DNA of 64,000 nt from Salvia splendens (Eukaryota; Streptophyta; Magnoliopsida; Lamiales; Lamiaceae), in the NCBI RefSeq assembly GCF_004379255.2, contig NW_024598547.1:20670-84669 (forward strand), given 5' to 3'. Numbering within the stretch: position 1 is the stretch's first letter; every line of letters begins with the position of its first letter. The notes under the pieces were generated by a model. That model made no database searches, was not told the DNA's origin, and worked only from the letters and a program-made list of their open reading frames with translations. Made by a program: the position numbers and the translations under genes. This document shows positions 55,270-64,000 of the stretch, piece after piece.

Positions 55270-56771
55270 ATCCATTGAAATTCAAATAAGTAAATATCAA
55301 GTAATTCTATTCTTATTACTTACATAAAAAAATATTTCATGTTTACTTACAGTAGATTTATATAAAATCAAATTAAATAACTTAAAATTAAATATAGGTC
55401 ACACTAGTGTCAATGCGTATGCCATACATATTAAAGATTATTTATCTAAATTGATAAATTTACAAAATAACAAGTCTTCTAATTTATGACATTAATTAGT
55501 TTACTAAAACTGAATTAACATAGCCAAACATGATAAAATTAATACTATCCACAACACAATTAATTAAATATTTTATGTGTACATCATTAAATACACTATA
55601 TTAAATAGTAGTATTTTATTTACTTTTATGTATTTCACATTATTGACCGGTACTATATGGAATCTTTATTTTGGAGAATTTCAGATTTGGAATCGGGCCC
55701 AAAGTGGGCTGAATTTTTTCTAAACAAGTGGATCTAGTGTGGCATAGATACACTTGGAAAGTGAATTAGTCTGGATTGGATCGAGACTATACATAAATTG
55801 TTTTTAATACAATGTTTTAATTAATTAGTTGTTTTTATTTTTTTTATTAAATATTAAGTACTACTAGTAAATAAAAAAATATTTACATTATTAAAATATT
55901 TACTAGATTTATATTTTAATAGTATTTCATATATATTTATTGAATAATTTTAGAATCATATATAAGAATATGCATATTTAAATTTATCATTTGTAATATT
56001 TTTAGAAAGTTCATTTGTAAAGATAGATTTTGAAAATTATAAATTAATACCAAAATTTAGGACAAATATAGTTAAAACTATAATCGAAATAATTAAAATA
56101 TTAAATTAGTAATTGTAGATCTTATCTTTACTAGTTTTGAGACTTCCGATGAGCATGATTTTTAGAAATGATTCAGTTGAAATTCATCTTAACTAATAGA
56201 GTGATTTTAGACTATAATATTAAATTAAATGATAATCCTATTTCAGTTTTGGGATTATATTGTATAGCCTTTCAGAATATGGATTGGGCCTGGGGTACAC
56301 AATATTTTCATTTTAGGGAATTATTGTCTTTTTCTCTTCTTTTTTTCTTAAATCTTATTTTCCTCACTAGATAAATGAACGGACCAAACTACCTAACATA
56401 AGATTTCTTTTGAAATCGATGCATTGGTGAAATTATTTGGTTAATTCTTATATATTTCTGAGGGAAAGGAAGAGAAAGTAGGAGAAAATGCAAAATCCTT
56501 AAGATGGATAGGTTTGCGTCCCTCGATCCAATTTTCTTAATACAGGTGCGAATTGGATTCCACATACTAATATCTCATTTGGATAGTTTAGTCAATTTAT
56601 ATATTTTAAGATAAAAATAATTAAAAAAATAAGAAGAAGAAAAAAATAATCCCCTAAAATGAAAAGTTCGCATACCTCAATCTCATATTTTGAATGTTCT
56701 TCTAATTTAATCTCGAAAACTAAAGATTATCCAATTTAATCACATATATCTATACTGAGATGTCTGTCCTG
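55270..56771. other. AT-rich intergenic DNA
   Basis: No gene, RNA or repeat was recognised in this 1.5 kb. Confidence 0.5.
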
Positions 56772-56870
56772 AGAGCATCCTTAACCCTGGCCCGGATTCA
56801 GGCTCCAAGTCCCCTCCACGTCATCATTCCCCTAAATTTCAGGCCTAGGCCACAACTTCTATAACTCTGC

Positions 56871-58208
56871 TGATGCACTATTTATTAGCACTAAAAATAT
56901 ATGCAAATTTACAGGGTACATCTAGTATAGCTAAAGGTCGGTACTATCGAACACATGGAATAAAATTGCAATTGGCTATTATATACTAAGCGCCGTACAC
57001 TATTTAGAGATACAAGATTTTTTGGGTTTGGATTTATAAACTAGGCAAAAATAAATAAACAAATTAAAGAAAACAAAATAATACAAAGTAGACTAAAGAA
57101 TGTAGAGTTTTAGAATCCAAGCACTATGACCTAGTGATGATTAATCTCATAGAAACTTTGCATTTATGTGTCTCTAGGATTATTAGGAAAGTCACGATTC
57201 TAGAATAAGCCCTCTCTCGAGTGCACCTATCCAGTAGATTAGATTATAACGATCAAAATCTCCTTCCGATAGATTAGATTCTAACTCCTTAAGTTCCTAA
57301 GACTCAAGCCCTCACAAAGGGTCCCCTCTCTCGAGTGCAGATAAACCTATGTGTTGTACTCGTTCATTTTACCACGTAAAACTAGATATCTCTCGATTAA
57401 TCTAGTTAAACGGACATAATTCTAAAGTTGACCAGATAAAAGAACAATAAAAGCACAAAAACAAGCAAAACAATCACAAGAGCTAGGAAAAGGTTCAAAT
57501 CAATAAATCAAAACATGTTCATATTAGTATTCACCAAAACTTCTACGAAGGATGTTTAACTACTCATAGACAAGTAGTAAAAATAATAAAAGTACGAGAC
57601 ATGAAAGAAATAGATAAAACCCAAGGTTGAATCTTCAATCTTCAGTCTTCTCTTGCCTGGATCTGCAGAGCTCCGCTCCAATGGAAGATGGATGAATTAT
57701 TTGTGGAATATGGAATGAAAGAATGTGTAGATGTGGAGAAGGATTGGAGGCTCTGAGATGGAGAATGATGAAATAGGTTAAGAGGTATTTATAGGTGGGA
57801 AAAAGGTTTATTTTTGATAATTTTCGTGGTCTACAATAAATGGGAGAGATTTGGGCAACAATTTATTTTCTTCCCTAAATTTCCGTCAGCTTTGACTGCA
57901 CTGCGCAATGTTCGTAGAATAGTCATAACTTTCTCCACAGAACTCCGATTGAGACGTGCAAGATATCCACCCGAAGCTCTTTCGAAGATGAAGAGAATGA
58001 TATGCATTAATCATTGATTAGACTTCAACAGTGCCAGGAAACTCGGCTTGAACTGAGGCTGTTGCACCTTGGCCCTTTTTGCACCTTTTTCTGTCTTTTT
58101 CTATCATTTATCAACAAACACATGCAATCTAAGAACATAATTTTCATGATTGGCATTTAAAATGAGTCAAATATAGTCCCCAAACACATGCAAAATCCGT
58201 GTTTGTCA
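56871..58208. repeat. Probable solo LTR
   Basis: It starts TGATGCACTATTTATTAGC and ends GTGTTTGTCA, and has a TATCGAACACATGGA motif like the LTR at 53445. Flanks TCTGC and CTTGC agree only partly, so the target duplication is doubtful. There is no coding sequence. Confidence 0.55.
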
Positions 58209-58503
58209 CTTGCAGGCCCCAACCAGGCCTCATCCAGGCCACAACTATTAAATTGCACTATTCACAATTTACCACCCATTTTACGCGTGAAATAAAAAAC
58301 GTTGAGCAATTAAAACACGGAAAATTCATTGTTCAGTTGAAAATAAAAAAAAAATTACAACCCCTAGAAATTAAAATTACAAATCCTATAAATAAAAATT
58401 AAAGTCCTAGAAAAATTAAAATTACTAGTCCTAGAAATGAAAAAAAACACTTCTTTTTCATTTGTGCGCGAAAGTAGGGGATCATCTCATGTGCAACTTG
58501 AGC

Positions 58504-59415
58504 TCAAACTCCGACATTGTCGAGGTATCCCTCGACGTGATGGCCCATCCGCAAGGTACCACTCATATCCGACATAGAGTTGGATATCTTATCCAGAGAA
58601 GGATAGAGTGGCGACGATGACATAATGGGGTAACTCGTAGCGGCCTTTTTAGTTCCCATCGGCCGGGTTTGAGTGGTAGGGGATGAGACGAAGAAGTCGT
58701 CGTCTGTCACGTTGAGGTCGATTGTCGAACCTCCTTCGCTCGAAGAGTAGTTTCCGGTGGCGGAAACTTTGGTTCTGTTCGACATCCCACTTCCCGCCTC
58801 TTCTGCCCCGCCGGTGTACTTCGGGCTCTTGTGGATAAGCTTCCAAACATCGTAGTACTTGAAGTGCTTCTTCCCGTCAGAGAAAAACTCCACATTGGCT
58901 TTTGCCACGAGGTCCATCTTGATGTGACCGCTAGGCCACATCTGGACTACGTTAGTCCACTTGCCATTCCACTTCGTCATCTCCCTCTGAACCCGACCCC
59001 AATGCTTTCGTAGCTTCACGTAGCTACGCTCTAACGTCCCTCTTGGTCGACCAGCGTTATATTTCTGGGCAATCCGCTCCCAGAACACTTTGTCGCTCTG
59101 CTGGTTGCCGATGACAGGTTCCTCGGAGATGTCGACGAAATTCCTGGCCAGCCACAATGTCTCCTCCGGGCTATACTTCTTCGGCCCCTCATCATCAGCT
59201 GCAGCAACATTGCCCCTCTCTGTGACGAGCTCCATATCACTAATGTCGAACTCATTAGTGCTAACCGGCGGCGATGACAAGTCCATGGGGCCGATGGTGG
59301 ACCCCCCATCCCCCGGACTAGGCGCAATATTTCCATGGGCCGATACCGGTAGGTACCAATTGTTGACGTTGACAAACTAGTTCAACTCGTGTTCGTCGCT
59401 GTTAAACCAATCCAT
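58504..59415 (-). pseudogene. Harbinger ORF1 (Myb/SANT-like protein), one stop at codon 13
   Basis: From the ATG at 59415 the frame reads MDWFNSDEHELN, a TAG (59379-59377), then stays open for about 290 codons to 58504. An internal ATG at 59286 would give 260 aa. KKYSPEETLWLARNFVDISE and KVFWERIAQKYNAGRPRGTL with RSYVKLRKHWGRVQREMTKW form a Myb/SANT-like DNA-binding domain. FSDGKKHFKYYDVWKLIHKS and the Ser-rich tail match ORF1 proteins annotated in plants as NAM-associated or 'glutathione S-transferase T3-like'. One substitution away from open, it is far better preserved than the copy at 51878. Confidence 0.75.
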
Positions 59416-59741
59416 ACGAACAACAAATATTGAAATGATTTAGAGGTTAGAAATGAGAAATTGGTGGAAGAATGTTGAACAAATGAGATATAAATAAGCA
59501 AAAAAAGGGGGGGGAGGGTTTAGGTCTGGCCAGAAGGGCCTCCAACGGAGGGCCGGGATGCAACGGGGCACGGCCCGCCTGCCTCCAATGCCGAGCCGGG
59601 CTGGGCCAGAATGTGGCGCAGCCTCGGGATGAACCTGCATCACCAGGCGCGGCCCAAGCCGCGACTTTGTGTCCTCCAACGCGCAGGACGTCGGCCGGGA
59701 CCCAGGTGCGGTCCGGTCCGCCTGCGTTAACGATGGTGTAA

Positions 59742-60673
59742 CTAATGAGTCGATTTCAGTCTCGTTTTGTTTTACTGATGAATTGGGCCTAAACCGTGAT
59801 AGGCTAGATTGATGGGGTCGCCAATTGACAACTAAAGATAGTCCTTAATTTGCGGATAATAGATCAGATTTGATACTAAATTGCCCAAAAAAAACAACTG
59901 AACAACTCTGTGTATAATTTTGTTTAATTGAAAAACGTATGAAAACTGACAATGGGTAAAAACATTAGAATGAAAAGTGACAAAAGATTACGTAGTACGC
60001 CATATCTCAATACTTTAATGATTTCGATAATGAAATCTAATTCTAGATTTGAATTAATTCAATCACAATATTTATACTATATATTAGAGATAAAATCACC
60101 AACTTCCATCCATGCTTTCTTTGTTTGATGTAGAGGTTGAAATCCACCAATTGATGTTAATCCTTTCTTTGACTGGATCCTCCAATTGATTTTATCTCTT
60201 CTTTGACCTCAAGCCTTTAATGATTCTTTTGATGAATAAAGAATCACAATCTTTATATAGTGAATATGTACGTGTGTATATACCGTGACTTTTTTGTATA
60301 TATAATGTATTGGATTGTGTTACTAATGAATGAGAGCATACATGTATTTATAGGTGTTGCATGGCTCCTCACGAAAAGTGGTGTAACTTCGTATCTATCA
60401 TGCCAGGCACTAACCGCAATTGATACGTCGATTCATCCATACGGTTACACTTTCTATATCACATAAATATATGTACATCAACTGCTTCTCACCAACAAAT
60501 GAGTCGGTTGGATAATGACAATTAGTTTACTAATAAACTAATTACCACTGTCACACCCTTTCACCGTCACATACATATACTTTAATATTTAAATATATGT
60601 GTAACAATTTTACACGTCCAATACATGTATTTACATGCATGTCAGCCCACACATATTTATATACACAATTAAT
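59742..60673. other. AT-rich intergenic DNA
   Basis: No gene or repeat recognised. Confidence 0.5.
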
Positions 60674-60696
60674 TATATATATATATATATATATAT
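60674..60696. repeat. (TA)n microsatellite
   Basis: TA run before the next element. Confidence 0.9.
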
Positions 60697-61080
60697 GAGT
60701 GATGCTAAATGGCCATAATGTGGCCGGCCATAAAGAGTTAATTTAGTCCATTTACATGTATAAAAAATTTAGAATTACCGATATAAACTTATATGTGTGT
60801 GAATGAACTTGTGAGTTGATACTTATCTTTGAATTCCATTACGTAAAACACATTAATATCACGAATTACTGTATACGTTGAGCAACAATCAAGAAATGAC
60901 GGTAGTAATAAGTTGAGCAAAAACTACGAAAGAGCAACACTAACATGTTGAGCAACATATAATGAAGATGATATAAAGTAAAATCAAGTAGTATTAAACC
61001 AAAAATTTTAAAAAAATCAAATTTTTTTGTTATTTAATTAATTTATGGCTGGCCATAATGTGGCCGCATATCATTATTCT
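60697..61080. mobile_element. TA-flanked MITE with GGCCATAATGTGGCC at both ends
   Basis: The 15-mer GGCCATAATGTGGCC occurs at 60711-60725 and, in the same orientation, at 61051-61065, inside outer inverted repeats ending GGCCATAAA / TTTATGGC. TA tracts border both sides. A truncated inverted copy lies at 2835-3115. Confidence 0.8.
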
Positions 61081-61119
61081 ATATATATATATATGATACT
61101 TTTCGTATAATATATATAC

Positions 61120-61882
61120 ACCTATAGAGTCCCATTATTCACAAATCCACTCTTAAAGACCGAACCACCGAACCATACCAAATTAGGGTTTTTAGATCTA
61201 GTTTTTTATGGATGAGAGACACAAATTTATCAATTATTTTTGCCTTCATCACGAGCCTATTTTAATTCATCCGAAGGTAAATAAGTCATACTAACATGTT
61301 ACGAAGATTTAACTTCATTCCAGTAGGTTTTTACTTCATTCCAGTAGGATTATTACTTCATTCCAGTACGTAAATGCGGTTTCACCGTCGCGTGCCGTTC
61401 TTTCTCTCTACAATATCTATCACCACCGCCACAACGCTGATATGGTGTAATAAACACATGGAATGATGTAATAAATTATTGGAATGAAGTATGTGTAGAA
61501 GCATTTGAAGTCCTACTGGAATGAAGTAAAAACCTTATCCAATGAAGTAATAACGTTTCTGAATGAAGTAATAAACGCACTTGAATAAATTGTATTTTTT
61601 AATGTAAATAAAGTAAAAACTCAGGTCAATGAATTCAAATGAAACATATGTTGAATCATTTCAAAACCTACTGGAAGAAAGTAAAAACATATTGTAGTTT
61701 CAAGGTATTACATACGAAATGAAGTAATAAACCTATACAATGAAGTAAAATGGGCTTGTAATGAAGACCGAAAAATTTACACAGCAGCACATCTCATAAA
61801 AAAATAGATCTAATGGCCCAGATTTGGTCTCTAGTTCGGTCTTTAAAATTGGTTCGACATTGATCACAACCTACACCTATAT
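61120..61882. mobile_element. TA-flanked element with ~90-bp inverted repeats
   Basis: TTAAAGACCGAAC, CCAAAT and TTAGATCTAGTTTTTTATG at the left are repeated inverted at the right (CATAAAAAAATAGATCTAA, GTTCGGTCTTTAAAAT), next to TA tracts. The interior carries loose repeats of TTACTTCATTCCAGTAGG and, in the other half, GGAATGAAGTAATAA, which are inverted relative to each other. Confidence 0.7.
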
Positions 61883-61894
61883 ATATTATAATAT

Positions 61895-62070
61895 CATAAT
61901 TTAGAGGTAAGAGAAGAGGGTTATCAATACCCATGATTCTAATTCTTTAATCAAAACCGATCCATCACGGTATCGTCTTTTATATTAGAATCTAACATTT
62001 AATATAAACCTAATCCTTAATATTAAACCGATAGATACATAGGTCACATAAGAATATAAATATTCCTACA
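61895..62070 (-). repeat. Fragment of a copia LTR
   Basis: On the minus strand it starts TGTAGGAATATTTATATTC and follows the first 175 bp of the LTR at 40474 with several substitutions, then stops. It has no partner LTR nearby. Confidence 0.85.
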
Positions 62071-62137
62071 TATGTATCTCTTCTCGACTACTCCACACGC
62101 AATTTGAAACTCAACAACTATCCTCAACATAACATAT

Positions 62138-62272
62138 TTACACGCATTCAATCTCCGGTGCATTTACATCCGCGATCGGGGTCCAGCCGCCGGCGATTGG
62201 GCCACGAGCGGCGGAGACGGAAAGCGCGATTGCGAGAAGCGCGAGGAGAATGTGGAGAGATTTGGGGGACAT
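62138..62272 (-). pseudogene. Truncated phytocystatin gene (5' end only)
   Basis: Phytocystatins inhibit papain-like cysteine proteases. The frame gives a signal peptide (MSPKSLHILLALLAIALSVSA) and then ARGPIAGGWTPIADVNAPEI, whose GGW-P motif is the N-terminal inhibitory element of the family. After ECV it stops at 44 aa. The QxVxG loop, the Pro-Trp loop and the alpha-helix signature (LARFAV-like) are all missing. The sequence beyond is unrelated and soon becomes a copia LTR fragment. A TATA box lies at the expected distance upstream. It might also be a first exon, but no further exon was found. Confidence 0.7.
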
Positions 62273-62324
62273 GATTTTCTGTGCTTTGGTTATTGGTTGG
62301 GAGAAATGTGTGTGGGATAGTTGC

Positions 62325-62331
62325 TTTTATA
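62325..62331 (-). promoter_or_regulatory. TATA box of the cystatin fragment
   Basis: TATAAAA on the minus strand, about 55 bases before the ATG, followed by a C/A-rich leader. Confidence 0.6.
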
Positions 62332-63738
62332 GTTGGAGACTTTCCTTTAATAGTAAACTTTTTTATGAAAGTTGATTGTTGAACGGTGAAGTTTTAATTC
62401 CTGCCTTTAAATAAGGCGGGATTTTTTTTGAATTAGATCGGAAATTTGAATCAATATTTGTATCTTATTTAAAAAACATGAAAGTACAAAAAAAGGAGTA
62501 ATAATTTGTTTACGTGCCGATGTACAAAGAATGAAAACCAAGATAAAAAAGAGTGAAAATAACATAATGAGAAAATACATTGTTTGGAATGGAAAAGGAA
62601 AAAGGTGTGGAAAATAGTTGATTAATTAAAATCAAACTAGTATGAGTAATATTTTATTTTTTTATTTGTACTTTATGCACGTTGGTTAGAATGAATGAAT
62701 GAATGAATATAACTATGATTTTCATTTTTTCATTCCTTTACCGTTAATTCTACGGTTTCTACCTATTTACTCTATACTCTTTGTTAGATGCGCCTTCATC
62801 AATATTATACATGCTTTAATTTGAATTTTAGGTATATTATCACAAATAAACACGTCTACATTAGATTTATGAGGAGACATAGATATATGAATATTATTAG
62901 TAGTAATGAAATTATTTTCATAAATAATTTATTTAAAATTGAGAAATCGTAAGTAACGACTGAATGCATGGAGAAAGAAGGGAGAGTTTACGCAGTTAGT
63001 TTGTTGCGTAGGGTTTAAACAAGAGATTAATCAAATGTGGAAGCTGCTAGGCGTTTCCGGAGTCCAGACATTACTTAAACAAGTCTTAAAACTTAATTTA
63101 ACTAGTAAATAACAATGAGGGAATACATAAAACACAAAAAAAATTGTAATTTTTTTCATATTAGTTATTGAAATTGGTCCACTCTTTTTATTTTTTTTAT
63201 TACTGTGCATTTATTAAATTATCAAGGTTATATTAAAATTTTGACGGGTTAGTTTCTTAAATATTAAATTAGTGTTTACATCAAATGGCTTTGCAGACTT
63301 GCAGCTCCAACAAATTTTATTCTTCTCAAGTCTCAAGCCAGGGGTTAAGTTGTAATTGTTTACCTCTTTCCTCTGTTATTTTAAGTGAATCAGTGATGAG
63401 TGCAAACATTGTAAATTAATACTCTCATCCTCCTAAGGAAGATGACCTCTTCCTTAAGCAACCGAGATTCTTTACAATTTTATTTTGTGTGTTTGGTACA
63501 GAGTATAAAGTTAAAGAAAATCAATAAAATAGAGATAAAAATGTTTTCAGTTTTAGTAATTAATTATTTTAATTGGGATACAACAAAGAAAGAAGTGCAT
63601 CATCTTCAATGAAACGGAGAAAAAACTATCATTTCGTGACTATCTAGATATTCGACATTTTCTGTGAAGCAAAGAAACCATGTTAAGATAAATCCTTGGA
63701 CATTGGGTTTTCGATAATACTATGGGCTTGTGTAAGAA
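62332..63738. other. AT-rich intergenic DNA
   Basis: Should hold the upstream promoter of the cystatin fragment. A short (GAAT)n tract lies at about 62691-62708. Nothing else was seen. Confidence 0.5.
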
Positions 63739-63970
63739 ATTGGAGATAAAAGGAATAAAAACATATTCAAAACAGTATTCTTAAAAATAGTCTCATCTCG
63801 TCCACAAAATAATCTTAACATCATTGGGAAAATGATTTTTTGATTCGCAAACTTTGGAGATAAAAGGAACAAAAACATATTCAAAACAGTAGTTTTAAAA
63901 TTAGTCTCATCTCGTCCACAAAATGATCTTAAAATCTTTTGGAGAAAGTATTCTTTTGATTCGCAAAACT
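63739..63970. repeat. Tandem duplication, two units of about 115 bp
   Basis: The block starting TGGAGATAAAAGGAATAAAA and ending TTTGATTCGCAAACTT is repeated directly with about 10% differences. It produces a spurious minus-strand ORF with an internal repeat (SFCGRDET / LFCGRDET). Confidence 0.85.
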
Positions 63971-64000
63971 TTGTCATTGATCATTTTTAGTTCGTTACGT

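Larger units (their letters stand above)
56772..59741 (-). mobile_element. Second PIF/Harbinger-like element with ORF1 and a nested LTR
   Basis: The left end GAGCATCCTTAACCCTGGCCC and the complement of the right end, CACCATCGTTAACGCAGGCGG, are imperfect inverted repeats. Near both ends CCAGGC and GGCCGGG words are frequent. ORF1 (minus strand) is nearly open. No transposase gene was found. An LTR at 56871-58208 splits the left part. Confidence 0.65.

Noticed and set aside
63720..63977. 85-codon minus-strand ORF with an internal repeat
   Set aside because: Explained by a two-unit tandem duplication in AT-rich DNA, with no recognisable domain.

Overview
The window is nuclear DNA of a flowering plant. 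It has AT-rich intergenic DNA, short GT-AG introns, TATA-box promoters, plant-type LTR retrotransposons and very many MITEs. The style of the repeats and the three clear host genes fit a eudicot, probably an asterid (Lamiales-like). That placement is a guess from general appearance, not from any search.

Three intact or nearly intact host genes lie between about 35.4 and 51.4 kb. They are a cytochrome b561/DOMON membrane protein gene (+, 35548-36866, two exons, one apparent 1-base frameshift), a 12-exon inositol monophosphatase / L-galactose-1-phosphate phosphatase gene (VTC4-like, -, 37253-39866, 270 aa) and an 11-exon MO25/CAB39-like gene (-, 47692-51273, 341 aa). The first two converge, with 386 bp between stop codons. 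A fourth, broken gene at 62138-62272 (-) is the 5' end of a secreted phytocystatin with its TATA box.

The rest is layered transposable elements. At 1-2255 is the 3' end of a Tat-lineage Ty3/gypsy element (+). At 4685-7610 is a small gag-only LTR element with a hAT MITE inside it. At 24624-31933 is a complete, very young Tat-type element (-) with 5-bp target duplications, LTRs differing at 3 of 710 positions, most of pol deleted, a 39-bp tandem array and a spliced-looking antisense ORF. At 40474-47342 is a Ty1/copia element (+) with 5-bp target duplications, sitting between the phosphatase and MO25 genes. Two PIF/Harbinger elements with Myb-like ORF1 genes lie at 51629-55269 and 56772-59741, each interrupted by an LTR. 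MITEs of the hAT, Mutator, Stowaway, PIF/Harbinger and a TA-microsatellite-associated type are scattered throughout.

The most unusual signals are: (1) arrays of GC-rich palindromes spaced as 31-34 bp dimers and followed by CTCTGGA, found in the copia leader and, with a different core, in an unrelated LTR at 53445-54849; (2) pairs of inverted-repeat elements chained through (TA)n tracts at three places; (3) a foldback of about 1.25 kb at 32757-34015; (4) two GC-AG introns in the phosphatase gene; (5) a young Tat-type element that must have been mobilised in trans.
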